Positions 15,612 through 25,500 of a DNA stretch of 64,000 nucleotides are shown here, one piece after another; positions within the stretch are counted from its first letter, which is position 1, and each line of letters begins with the position of its first letter. Source of the DNA: Bin55 sp009840545. Its GTDB lineage: Bacteria > Pseudomonadota > Gammaproteobacteria > Pseudomonadales > Azotimanducaceae. The notes under the pieces were generated by a model. It made no database searches and was not told the origin of the DNA. It saw nothing but the letters and a program-made list of their open reading frames with translations. The DNA is taken from positions 124,001-188,000 of the forward strand of contig OZ242357.1 in assembly GCA_965208815.1 (NCBI GenBank). Direction: 5' to 3'. The position numbers and the translations under genes were made by a program.

Positions 15612-16547
15612 CTAGAGTCCCCAGCACTCCAAGTCATCAGGAAATATTATAGTTCCGTCGAATTCCGTCTCGATCTCGTTGAGAGATCGCGATTCACGAC
15701 CCAAAGTGCGCCATCCTCGTCCTCCGAGAATTACAAATCTGACATCGGCACGTTCTGCAATACGGCCAATTTGCTTAGGAAGCAAGTTTTTCTTGGTGGG
15801 TGTTCCGACCGTACCAACGGGTAATGCGTGCGTAAACACAATTGCATCCGCATCTTTCGAAAAGTTTGTGACAAGGTCCTTTTGGTTGTTGAAACCCAGA
15901 GCGAAGACGATTGCCTGTTCTCCGATGTCGATTCGCCAAGCCAATGCCGGTGCACCGTCGTGATAGATCGGGATCGCGGAGAGTATGAACTCCTCATTGC
16001 CAAAACCGGCCCAACGCTTTCTGCCTTTTGCCTGGATATCTCGTGTTCGCAATGTATAGCCATTTGGGGATCGCGTCGTAAGCAGCGAAGCAAGAGATGG
16101 ATAGGGTCCTTCAGTACTGAGCAGCCGAGTAACGAATTCTGATGTGGACAAATTCGCATCGTCTCCCGTTGGTCCGAGGATTGTGAGAGGCTCTTCTCGA
16201 TAGGATCGGCGCGATGCCACCAGCAGCGCTGCAAGATCTGAGGTCTGTTCCAAAGAAGTCCGACTGAAGACAATCGCTCCCAAATCGTTGAAGTTAGCGT
16301 TGGTCTGATCGAACAGAACAGATGTACCTGCTCCTGCATTGACAAGTAAGATTGCGCGATCATCGTTCCAAACTAGGTAGCTTTCGGCTCCTCTGTCGTT
16401 TTGCAGATCGAGATCTCCGGATCCAAGCACTTGAACCCAAACGCCCTCTTCTCCGCAAAATCTCTTCGGTACAGTTTGGGTGTTACTGGTGGCACAGGTC
16501 ATTGTGAGACCCGTGATCACTAAGGAAATGAGAAAGTTTCTTGTCAT
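15612..16547 (-). CDS. Exported metallo-beta-lactamase-fold protein lacking the metal ligands
   Basis: 311 residues from the ATG at 16547, one base after the nadE stop. The N-terminus is a signal peptide ending around TCATSN (possibly lipidated at the cysteine). The fold is suggested by VWVQVLGSGDLDL, the strand ending in IVF, and IPIYHDGAPALAWRIDIGEQ, which match RNase Z-like hydrolases. At the place of the HxHxDH zinc motif it reads SRTSLEQTSDL, and the later aspartate region reads GFNNQ, so the metal site is lost. It is probably a non-catalytic relative with a binding or structural role. The longer frame starting at 16595 would overlap nadE and is not preferred. Confidence 0.7.
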   Translation of the reverse strand: MTRNFLISLVITGLTMTCATSNTQTVPKRFCGEEGVWVQVLGSGDLDLQNDRGAESYLVWNDDRAILLVNAGAGTSVLFDQTNANFNDLGAIVFSRTSLEQTSDLAALLVASRRSYREEPLTILGPTGDDANLSTSEFVTRLLSTEGPYPSLASLLTTRSPNGYTLRTRDIQAKGRKRWAGFGNEEFILSAIPIYHDGAPALAWRIDIGEQAIVFALGFNNQKDLVTNFSKDADAIVFTHALPVGTVGTPTKKNLLPKQIGRIAERADVRFVILGGRGWRTLGRESRSLNEIETEFDGTIIFPDDLECWGL

Positions 16548-16548
16548 C

Positions 16549-18462
16549 TTAGAACTCACGAATTGACTCAAGAATTCGTTGTGTTTCAACCTCATCAGGC
16601 ATTCGCCAGTCTCCGCGGGGAGAGAGACTTACCGTTCCAACCTTGGGTCCCGCCGGCAGGACTGTTCGTTTGAACTGATTTGCGGTAAACCGTTCCCAGA
16701 AAGTTGAAAGGAATTGCTTGAGTTCCCTATCGTTGTATTGATCCTTGAAAGCTATGCGCGATATGTCAAACAGCTTACGGACAGATGCACCCGTCCTAAG
16801 AAAGTGGTACAAGAAGAAGTCGTGGACCTCAAAGGGTCCAAGTATTGATTCCGTTTGCTGCCCGACGGTATCTGAATCGGATGGAATGAGCTCTGGCGAA
16901 ATTGGAGTATCAACAATCCGGTTGAGTACCTCTGTAAGCTCGGCTGATGCCCGATTCGCGGAGTACCATCGAACTACGTGGGAAACCAGCGTTTTTGGAA
17001 CGCTAGCGTTAACGTTGTACGAACTCATGTGATCGCCATTAAACGTACACCAGCCTAAAGCCAGCTCCGACAGATCCCCGGTGCCAACAACCAATCCGTT
17101 GTGCAGGTTGGCCAAGTTGAACAATATTTTTGTTCTTTCCCGAGCTTGAGCATTCTCGTAGGTCAAGTCAAGGGAACCGTCGTGTCCTATTTGTTCAAGG
17201 TGTTCCGTAACTGGCTTTGAGATATCCAAGAGAAAGAGTTCTGTTCCTGTTGCGTCCGCCAAACAGCGAACCGATTGGAGCGTGTGCTCTGAAGTACCTA
17301 GCCCGGGCATGGTCACCGGTAGGAGCTGGGATAGAGAGAGGTCCAATTTCTGTAACGCATCTATACAGACCAAGTAGGCAAGAGTTGAGTCCAAGCCGCC
17401 CGAGAGTCCAATTACCAAGCCTTCGGTACCGGCGGAAATCATCCTGCGAGCCAGTCCTGTGCTTTGAATTTCGAGCACTTCGCTCGTGCGCGAAGATAGC
17501 TCGTCTCCTTCGGAAGGAACAAATGGTCGTGAGGAATAATGTCGCAATGTCGAGTCGAGAGCGTTTACGGAACAGCACGGGATCTCACTCCACTGCGACG
17601 TTGGCTCTGAAGATCGATATGTGGACGTACGGCGGCGTTCAAACTGAAGTTTGTCGACATCTACATCGACGATTAGCTCTGTGTCTTGTAAGGAAAAACG
17701 ACTAGATTCGGCTAAAGACACTCCATTTTCCGAAGCGATCAGATGGCCGCCGTATACAGCGTCTTTGGTCGATTCGTGTGCTCCGGCACTTGCATAGACA
17801 TATGCGCATATGCATTTTGCGCTTTGCATGCTGACCAGCGATTTTCGGTAAGAGAGTTTTGAGACCAACTCGTTGCTTGCAGACAAATTGAAAACGATCA
17901 AAGCGCCGTTCAAACAATGGTCACTGGACGGAGGATTGGATATCCACAAGTCTTCACACACTTCGATGGCAAAAGGCACCTGCCCCAGCAGAAAACCTTG
18001 ATTGCGGTCCAAACGGAATTCGTGCTGATCCATCTGGACAACCCCTCGAATGTCAGCACCGGAATCAAACCATCGGTCCTCGTAGTATTCGTAATGGTTG
18101 GGGATAGCACTTTTTGGAACCGCTCCAATCACTTTCCCGTTGGCACACACGACCGCACTGTTGTACATCTTGCCATTTTGAAGACGAATGGGTGCGCCAA
18201 CAACCAATGCCACATCTTTGGTATTTTCTGCCAATGACAACAGCGCTTGATCACTTGAGTCCAGCAAGTCACTTGAAAAGAACAGGTCCTCGCAACTGTA
18301 GCCGGTCAGCGACAGTTCGGGGGTAACTACAGCGGAGCATCCGCGTTCGATCAGCCTCTCGTAGACCGCCAAAATGTGCTCTGCATTTGCTTGCGGATTA
18401 GCCAAATTGACTACGGGCGCAACCGCTCCGACGCGGATTATTCCGATTTCTCGATAGTCCAT
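16549..18462 (-). CDS. nadE: Glutamine-dependent NAD(+) synthase
   Basis: 637 residues with two domains. Residues 1-270 form the nitrilase-like glutaminase with its triad Glu (TPELSLTGY), Lys (VPKSAIPNH) and Cys (AIEVCEDLW). Residues about 330-637 form the ATP-pyrophosphatase synthetase with GLSGGLDST and GTGDLSELALGW. The enzyme makes NAD from deamido-NAD, ATP and glutamine, the last step of NAD synthesis. It is full length and intact. The ATG lies 69 bp from the start of a divergent acyl-CoA dehydrogenase gene, and the stop is followed after one base by the metallo-beta-lactamase-fold gene. Confidence 0.93.
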   Translation of the reverse strand: MDYREIGIIRVGAVAPVVNLANPQANAEHILAVYERLIERGCSAVVTPELSLTGYSCEDLFFSSDLLDSSDQALLSLAENTKDVALVVGAPIRLQNGKMYNSAVVCANGKVIGAVPKSAIPNHYEYYEDRWFDSGADIRGVVQMDQHEFRLDRNQGFLLGQVPFAIEVCEDLWISNPPSSDHCLNGALIVFNLSASNELVSKLSYRKSLVSMQSAKCICAYVYASAGAHESTKDAVYGGHLIASENGVSLAESSRFSLQDTELIVDVDVDKLQFERRRTSTYRSSEPTSQWSEIPCCSVNALDSTLRHYSSRPFVPSEGDELSSRTSEVLEIQSTGLARRMISAGTEGLVIGLSGGLDSTLAYLVCIDALQKLDLSLSQLLPVTMPGLGTSEHTLQSVRCLADATGTELFLLDISKPVTEHLEQIGHDGSLDLTYENAQARERTKILFNLANLHNGLVVGTGDLSELALGWCTFNGDHMSSYNVNASVPKTLVSHVVRWYSANRASAELTEVLNRIVDTPISPELIPSDSDTVGQQTESILGPFEVHDFFLYHFLRTGASVRKLFDISRIAFKDQYNDRELKQFLSTFWERFTANQFKRTVLPAGPKVGTVSLSPRGDWRMPDEVETQRILESIREF

Positions 18463-18531
18463 GAGTCAAGTCTATACCACAGAGTAAAATCGCTGTCTTG
18501 AACTTTCACACGAAACCTGCTGGGAAGAGAA

Positions 18532-19653
18532 TTGAACTTTGAGTTTTCGCAAGAACAAGAACTTTTAAGAGAGCAAGCGCGCGGATTTCTGGATGAGAAC
18601 TGCTCTGCCGCGAGTGTTCGAGAGATATTGGAAGGTTCCATTTCTTACGATGCCAAATTGTGGAAAGACATGGCTCAGCTCGGTTGGATGGCTACAGCCA
18701 TACCTGAGGAATTTGGTGGCCTCGGATTGAGTTATTACGAATTGTCGGTAATTGCGGAGGAATTGGGACGTGCCATCGCTCCTATACCCTTCTCAAGTTC
18801 CGTGTATCTAGCCACCGAAGCGTTGCTTCTTGCCGGCAGTGCTGAACAGAGGCAAAGATGGTTGCCGAAACTCGCAACCGGAGAGTCTATCGGGACATTT
18901 GCATTCGCCGAGCATGCGGGACGTCCGACGCCGGCAAACCTCGCGACAACCGTATCCGGCAATTCGTTAACTGGAACCAAAATCGCGGTACCTGATGGTG
19001 ATATCTCAGATTTTGCAATTGTCGTAGCTAGGAGCGACACTGGCGACGGTGCTAGTGTCTATCTGGTCGAGCTCCAGGACGTTACGCGAAGGAAAGTCAA
19101 CGGAATCGATCCCACTAGATCACATGCTAAATTGGAATTTCAGGATTGCAAAGCAGAACTGCTTGGATCTGAAGGAGCCGGATGGAGCTTGGTGAACCAA
19201 CTTCTTAACAGGGCTGCAATTCTGGTGGCGTGGGAACAGGTCGGTGGCTCACAGGCAGCATTGGAACAAGCCAAGGAATATGCAATGGGTCGCTATGCGT
19301 TTGGCCGCCCGATCGCAGGATTTCAAGCAATCAAACACAAGCTAGCGAACGTCTACGTAAAGAACACGCTCGCACGCTCTAACTGCTATTTTGGAGGGTG
19401 GGCGCTTGCCGGCAATGAATCTGAGCTCCCACTAGCTGCTGCAACCGCACGTGTGAGCGCAACGCAAGCCTACTACTTCGCATCAAAAGAAAACATTCAG
19501 ACTCACGGTGGAATGGGATTCACTTGGGAATTTGACTGCCAAATGTACTATCGTCGAGCAAAGTTGTTGTCGGTGAGTCTTGGCAGCGAGATGTGGTGGC
19601 AGGATCGACTGATCTCCGCATATGAACAACGAAACCAACCCGTAGCGGCTTAA
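18532..19653 (+). CDS. Acyl-CoA dehydrogenase, probable small partner of a heteromeric pair
   Basis: 373 residues from a TTG preceded by GGAAGAG. It has the ACAD layout: N-terminal helices (LLREQARGFLDENC), beta domain with FAFAEHAG, and C-terminal helices with RYAFGRPIAGFQAIKHKLA and the IQTHGGMGFTWEFD flavin stretch. The next gene, 15 bp downstream, encodes a second, different acyl-CoA dehydrogenase; adjacent dissimilar pairs of this kind form alpha2beta2 enzymes in steroid or branched acyl-CoA degradation. The predicted role is FAD-dependent alpha,beta-desaturation of a bulky acyl-CoA. Confidence 0.85.
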   Translation: MNFEFSQEQELLREQARGFLDENCSAASVREILEGSISYDAKLWKDMAQLGWMATAIPEEFGGLGLSYYELSVIAEELGRAIAPIPFSSSVYLATEALLLAGSAEQRQRWLPKLATGESIGTFAFAEHAGRPTPANLATTVSGNSLTGTKIAVPDGDISDFAIVVARSDTGDGASVYLVELQDVTRRKVNGIDPTRSHAKLEFQDCKAELLGSEGAGWSLVNQLLNRAAILVAWEQVGGSQAALEQAKEYAMGRYAFGRPIAGFQAIKHKLANVYVKNTLARSNCYFGGWALAGNESELPLAAATARVSATQAYYFASKENIQTHGGMGFTWEFDCQMYYRRAKLLSVSLGSEMWWQDRLISAYEQRNQPVAA

Positions 19654-19668
19654 TAAGGACAGATCTAT

Positions 19669-20880
19669 ATGGACTTCAACGACACTCCCCAAGAAGCCGA
19701 ATTCCGTGCGGAAGCTGCTGAGTGGCTGGAACGTAATGTGCCGTCAAGGGAGGAGCTAGAGGGACTAGACGAAATCCAGCGCTGCAAGCTTTGGCAAAAG
19801 CGCAAGTACGACGCTGGTTGGGCATGCATACGTTGGCCCAAGGAGTATGGAGGTAGGGACGCCACTACGATTCAGAGTGTAATCTGGAATCAGGAAGAGT
19901 CAAAGTATCCAGTTCCTGCGGGAGTTTTCGCCATAGGTCAAGGAATGGCCGCTCCTACAATGATGGGGTGGGCTAACGAGGAACAGAAGCGATTTCATCT
20001 ACCGCCTCTCGCATCGGGTGAACACATATGGTGTCAGCTGTTTAGCGAGCCGTCCGCCGGTTCCGACTTAGCAGCAGTCCGAACGCGAGCGGAACGGGAC
20101 GGTAACGATTGGATTATTAACGGACAGAAAATCTGGACCTCCGGTGCACATTACAGCGACTATGGGATTTTGGTAGTTCGCACCGACCCGACAGTGCCTA
20201 AGCACAAGGGTCTGACCTACTTTTTCCTCGATATGAAATCCCCTGGAGTTGAAGTGAAACCAATCAAACAAATTTCGGGTGGAGCAAACTTCAACGAGGT
20301 GTTCTTTACCGACGTCAGGATTCCCGATGAGCAGCGATTAGGCGCGGTTGGACAGGGCTGGCAGGTCTCCCTGACCACGCTTATGAACGAACGAGCAGCT
20401 ATTGGAGGAGGAGGCGGACTAGGATTTGCTCGGGTCTATCAGCTTGCACAGAAAATGAACATTGATGATCGTCCAGCCATTGAGAACGGGCAAGTTCGAG
20501 CCGCTCTAGCCAACTGGTACTGCCAGGAATCGGGGCTGCGCTATACCGGCTACAGGTCACTAACTGCGATGTCTCGAGGCGAAACGCCTGGTCCTGAGAA
20601 TTCAATTGGCAAACTGGTAGGTGCGTCAAAGTCTCAGGATATGGCTTCGTTTGCAATCGACCTCCTTGAAATGTCCGGTGTAATGGAAGATCGAGAGACG
20701 TGGGCGGAAGGTGGGGTGTATACAGGTACGTATTTGAACGCGCCCGGAGGAAGAATTGCTGGCGGTTCAGACGAAATCATGCTGAACATACTGGCGGAAC
20801 GGGTCCTGGGGCTCCCTCAAGACATTCGAGTTGACAAAGGTATACCGTTCAACGAGGTCCCAACTGGATCGAATAACTAG
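19669..20880 (+). CDS. Acyl-CoA dehydrogenase, large partner of the pair
   Basis: 403 residues, preceded by AAGGAC. The N-terminus (FRAEAAEWLERNVPS), CQLFSEPSAGSDLAAVRTRA and IINGQKIWTSGAHYSDYG are classical ACAD signatures, with the C-terminal GGSDEIMLNILAERVLGLP. The sequence type is close to the larger chain of the FadE29/FadE27-like heteromeric dehydrogenases. It would oxidise an acyl-CoA and pass electrons to electron-transfer flavoprotein. It probably forms a single transcript with the gene 15 bp upstream. No other beta-oxidation gene is close by. Confidence 0.88.
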   Translation: MDFNDTPQEAEFRAEAAEWLERNVPSREELEGLDEIQRCKLWQKRKYDAGWACIRWPKEYGGRDATTIQSVIWNQEESKYPVPAGVFAIGQGMAAPTMMGWANEEQKRFHLPPLASGEHIWCQLFSEPSAGSDLAAVRTRAERDGNDWIINGQKIWTSGAHYSDYGILVVRTDPTVPKHKGLTYFFLDMKSPGVEVKPIKQISGGANFNEVFFTDVRIPDEQRLGAVGQGWQVSLTTLMNERAAIGGGGGLGFARVYQLAQKMNIDDRPAIENGQVRAALANWYCQESGLRYTGYRSLTAMSRGETPGPENSIGKLVGASKSQDMASFAIDLLEMSGVMEDRETWAEGGVYTGTYLNAPGGRIAGGSDEIMLNILAERVLGLPQDIRVDKGIPFNEVPTGSNN

Positions 20881-21012
20881 ACACTAACTCTCGCACGTGC
20901 TGTGCAGCAGTTAGATTCTGCCATGTGCTGGATCAGGCAGGCCACACAGTATGTAAGTGGTTGATCTGGGAACTAGCAAACAATCACCGCAATTCATGCA
21001 ATCTGACGTTAC

Positions 21013-21042
21013 AGTTGTCATATTGCACGAAATATGACAACT
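21013..21042. promoter_or_regulatory. Perfect 12-bp inverted repeat covering the start codon of the DUF4143 ATPase gene
   Basis: AGTTGTCATATT (21013-21024) and AATATGACAACT (21031-21042) are exact complements separated by GCACGA. The ATG of the ATPase gene (21034) lies inside the right arm. It could be an operator or, in mRNA, a hairpin that hides the start codon. Confidence 0.75.
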
Positions 21043-22119
21043 AAAGTGGCGCAGAGAATCTATTTGCGTGCACTAAATTTGGCGGCAGTACTGAAGTCGC
21101 TGTCAAGTTTCCTTCTTGGTCCCCGCATGACAGGCAAGTCCACGCTAATTCGGGAGACGCTTCCGGACGCTCTAGTGTTCGATCTCCTAAACAGCGAGGA
21201 TTTCCTTCCCCTTCTTGAAAGTCCATCTTTCCTCGGGCGAACCATTCCATCCGACATAGAGATAGTGGTCATCGATCAAATTCAAAACGCTCCTCAATTG
21301 CTGGACGAAGTGCACCGTCTCATTGAATCGAGAGGCATACGATTCCTGGTCACTGGATCCAATGCCCGCAAATTGCGACGAGGTGGTGTCAATCTATTAG
21401 GCGGTCGTGCTGGCACGATTCATTTCCATCCTTTTTTGGCACGAGAGTTGGGTGACGATTTCAGCATAGGTAGAGCGTTGAGATATGGAACGTTACCCTT
21501 TGTGTACTTGTACGAAGAACCTCGTCGTTTACTGGCAAACTATGTGGGGACCTATCTTCAAGAAGAAATTGCAGCTGAAGGCATAGCTAGAAGTCTGCCT
21601 GCCTTCGCGCGATTCCTTGATCTTGCCGCCCACAGCAATGCCACAATCGTGAATTTCACAAGCCTCGCCAGTGACTCACAGGTTCGGCGTACAACTGTCC
21701 ATAACTACTTTGACATCCTCAAGGATACCTTGCTCGTGACCGAGCTGATGGCGTGGCGGAGGTACAGTAAACGTAAACCTGTTGTAGGTTCAAAGTGTTA
21801 TTTCTTTGACATTGGTGTTGCCACAGAAATACAGAACCGGGGAGCCCATCGCTACAGCCGCAGTGAGGGCTTTTCTTTCGAAACCTGGTTGCTTCACGAA
21901 TTGCGTAGCTGGATTGACTACAACGCCCGTGATGAGACTCTTCACTATTGGAAATCACGATCTGGCTATGAAGTGGATTTCCTACTCAGCGACCACACCG
22001 CCGTCGAAGTACAAGCCAAACCTAACGTTGGCACTCGTGATCTACATTCACTCCTTGCGCTGCAACAGGAAGAAGCGTTTCGCAATTACTTGTGTGTTTG
22101 TATGGAGTCTCGACCATAG
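21034..22119 (+). CDS. AAA_14/DUF4143 ATPase ending early at an in-frame amber codon
   Basis: 361 residues. The Walker A is GPRMTGKST. The Walker B reads IVVIDQIQ, with glutamine where the family has the catalytic glutamate (DEIQ). The sensor-like LVTGSNARKLRRG and the C-terminal nuclease-like fold (YWKSRSGYEVDFLL, then VEVQAKP) are present. After TAG at 22117-22119 the same frame stays open to a TGA at 22192-22194 and encodes NGVDVLPYRVFLDNLWEG, the conserved family tail. So the gene has probably suffered a recent nonsense change, or is read through. The Walker B change suggests weak or lost ATP hydrolysis. The role of this widespread family is poorly known. The gene stands alone. Confidence 0.82.
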   Translation: MTTKVAQRIYLRALNLAAVLKSLSSFLLGPRMTGKSTLIRETLPDALVFDLLNSEDFLPLLESPSFLGRTIPSDIEIVVIDQIQNAPQLLDEVHRLIESRGIRFLVTGSNARKLRRGGVNLLGGRAGTIHFHPFLARELGDDFSIGRALRYGTLPFVYLYEEPRRLLANYVGTYLQEEIAAEGIARSLPAFARFLDLAAHSNATIVNFTSLASDSQVRRTTVHNYFDILKDTLLVTELMAWRRYSKRKPVVGSKCYFFDIGVATEIQNRGAHRYSRSEGFSFETWLLHELRSWIDYNARDETLHYWKSRSGYEVDFLLSDHTAVEVQAKPNVGTRDLHSLLALQQEEAFRNYLCVCMESRP

Positions 22120-22194
22120 AGGCACGAAAACGGTGTGGATGTCCTGCCATACAGAGTGTTTTTGGACAATCTGTGGGAGGGCCAATATGGCTGA

Positions 22195-22513
22195 TCCTTA
22201 TTATTTGAGCCTCGTGCGAACCAGAGCATAGATTCATGTGGCAGATCGACCGATAGACCCCCAAGATCGTCACTCAATCGACCCGATGTCCTGTTCTAAT
22301 TTGCTCATCCACCATGGATCCGATGAGGCTTTCGCGATTGAAAGCACAAAGTATGATCTACCAGAAGATCGGGGTTGAGGAGTAGAGACGCCCAGCGGAA
22401 TCTAGAGCAAGTGTCATATGGCTGCGACGCACGAAGGACAAACAAACCCGTGGGCAGGTGATAAGTGGCACTTTAATTGCATGCGATATTGAGCTGAGGT
22501 CGCACACTAACGG
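22195..22513. other. 319-bp region without a gene upstream of the large membrane protein
   Basis: I see no coding frame beyond the decayed tail of the ATPase gene and no strong promoter match. It presumably carries the control region of the gene starting near 22514. Confidence 0.4.
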
Positions 22514-25500
22514 TTGTCGTCGTTGAATTTGAACCCGTCAAAAATTGCGTATGTCATGGCAGCAGAGCTTCGCACCTCTCGCAAACTGGCTAGATTCTGG
22601 ACTGCTGTTGTCGCGCTCTCGGTCTTTTCACTCTTTGGGTATCTCTTATCCTGCCTGATCTTGGGATACACGGCTCCGTATTCCCCATCGATTGGTGCTT
22701 CAACTCCTCTATACCTGCTGGGAGGAATAGATCCAACGTTTTTTCTGGCGTTTCAATTGGCAGCGGTGCTCTTACTCTTCGACGCGTCTCAAAGGCAAGA
22801 AAGAAATCGGATCGACGAAGTCCTAGATTCGAAACCAGTGACAAATTTTGAGTACCTTGCTGGACGGGTGCTTGGCATCTCACTGTTGCTTTGGCTCGTA
22901 GTCGTGCTGAATGTCCTTGTGATGGAGTGCGTTGGGCTCGTGTCCAATGCGATTGGCTTTCGCTACGCCGAACCGATTCAGCTGCACTCGATACTAAACC
23001 TTCTGCTTCTAGATACGCCTGCGACGTTGCTGTTCTGGAGTTCGTTCGTTGTTTTCTTAAGTGCTACGCTTCGAATTCGCTTTGTGACGGTAGTTTTGGC
23101 AATTGCAGCGATGTTCGCATGGTTCTTTCTGGTTCTCAATGTTCCTTATTCCTTACTCTCCGTCGTGTCGGCTTCATCCAACGACTCGCTCTTCGTATCC
23201 GACTTGGTGCCGGAATTTCCTCATTGGCAGACCTTGGTCGTGCGACTCTCGACACTGGTAGGTGCGTTAGCTCTTGTAGCAGCCGGTGCTCTTGCGATGC
23301 GTAGAAGGGATGGGGCTTCCGCGAAGATGGTTGCGGCGGCGGCGTCTGTCGCTCTTGCAGTGTGCGCTGGTAGCTACACATTGAGCTTCTGGGACAACAT
23401 TCGTCAATTTGATGCACTTCAAGAATGGCGGGAGGCTCATGGTTCCCTTGCTTGGAGTGGATCTATCGATATACAGGTGATGGAGGGAACTGTTCAAATT
23501 GATCCGGGTAGACGTCTCGAGATCGATCTTGAGGTTACATTGTCGGTCGACGCCGCTGCCGCGAAACACCTGGTGTTCACTCTCAACCCAGGCATGACCA
23601 TAGACACTGTGGAAATTGACAATCAATCGGTGAGTCATACATTCGACGACGGACTGCTCCAAATTAGAACCCCGACCCCTCTAGAGCTGGATTCTCAGCA
23701 CACAATGAGGGTTTTAGCTCACGGGATACCCAACCCGCGCTTCGCATACTTCGACAGTGCGGTGGATATCCTTACAGATACCCATGTACAAGCCAGGTCA
23801 GTCAGGTTGTTTGGAAAGGATGGGTCGGTATTTGAATCTAACTTCGTCGCCTTGATGCCCGGTGCTTATTGGTATCCAGTACCCGGAACGGTTCGAGGAG
23901 ACTTCCATGCGACGCAAAGCCAAAGTGATTTCTTCTCGGTGGATCTGTCCGTCCATATTTCATCCAGAAACCTGCAGTTAGTCGCAACAGGTGCGAGTTC
24001 CAAAGCGGACGATGGGTACAAGGTTTCTTCGTCTGGCCCAGTACCTGAGTTGGCCTTGTTTGCAGCGGATTACAAGAAAGCATCAATTGAAGTGGGGGAC
24101 ATGGTGTTTTCAATGTATCTGCACAAACGGCATACCAAGAACCTAAACCTGCTTGATGGATTGGGCGAAGAGCTCAAGTCTCAGATACAAGTCTGGCTAG
24201 AACCGTTTACGGAGTATGGCCTGACGTTTCCGCACGATGAAATTGCCCTTGTAGAAGTGCCGAATCGATTGCGGACCGTTGGAGGTGGCTGGCGGATGGA
24301 CACGTTGAGCGCACTGCCGGGAGTCGTGTTGATGAAGGCACAAGGCTTTCCTCGAACCCAGTTCAATCTTGCTCTCGAGTTTGCCGGGCGACAGAGATCA
24401 CCGGAAGAAGTGGCCACATGGCATGTGGAATTGCTGTCACAGTACTTTGCGATGGGTTTGGGCTCAGACAACCTATGGTCTACTGTTGCTGAGCAGATGT
24501 GGTCTCATTCAACGGCAGCGAGTGGTCAATATGCTGCCGCTCTCGACCAATTAGTTCTCAAACTGCTTGCATCCCCGACCAAGACTCCATCGGGATTCTT
24601 TTCTGTTTATTCGACATTCCACGTCGCTAATACGACAGCAGTCAGTCCCTACACGCTTATGTATGGTTCTGATCCAGAAGGATGGACACCCTCGGAATTT
24701 GAGACTCGAGAAGAGGAGATTAGATATGGCGTGCGACCATCTCTTTGGCGACATATGGAAAGTAATGGACTCTCCGGCCTTCCGTCCTCGCATGGTTTTC
24801 GACGAGATCTTGAATTGATGCTTTTGAAGAGTTCACTTATTGCTACCGGACTGCTATCGGCTAACGATTGGGAGCAAATTGCAAGTTGGCTCTCCGATTT
24901 CCGGCATAGATTCGCCGGTCAGAACTACACCTATGACGACCTGATCGTCTCGGCACAAGAGCACAATATCTCGATTCATCCTTTCTTGACAGATTGGCTA
25001 CACGAGTCCCGATTGCCAGCGTTTGTCACGTCTCCCGTAACAGTTGCAAGGATTTCCGACGACGAACAAGGAAATCCGCGTTACCAAAGTTCAATTACGG
25101 TGAGGAATGTCGGATCGGTGCCGGGATTCATTCGAGTGCGGTACGGTGGTGCAGGTCGTACAAGAGGCATTCACATAGAGGCAGATTCAGCAAAAACCGT
25201 GACGGTTACGACTCCGTCAATGTGGGATTCCCTTTTCGTTATGCCCCATCTCTCACTCAACCATTTGCCTTTCTCAGTAGCGTCGAGTTCCGGTTCCGTA
25301 CAAGAACAACCCAATGCAGAATCTGCTCCCGTTGAACAACAAAGCGACTGGACGCCAAAGGAAGAAGGGATTGTGGTAGACGATTTAGATCCTGGATTTA
25401 CAGTATTTCAGCCTTCGCCAGACGTGAGGCCATCTGCGAACATTGGTCCCTTCGATTGGTTTAGAGAGCATCGACTGGAAGTCGAACTGGAGGGTGGAAT

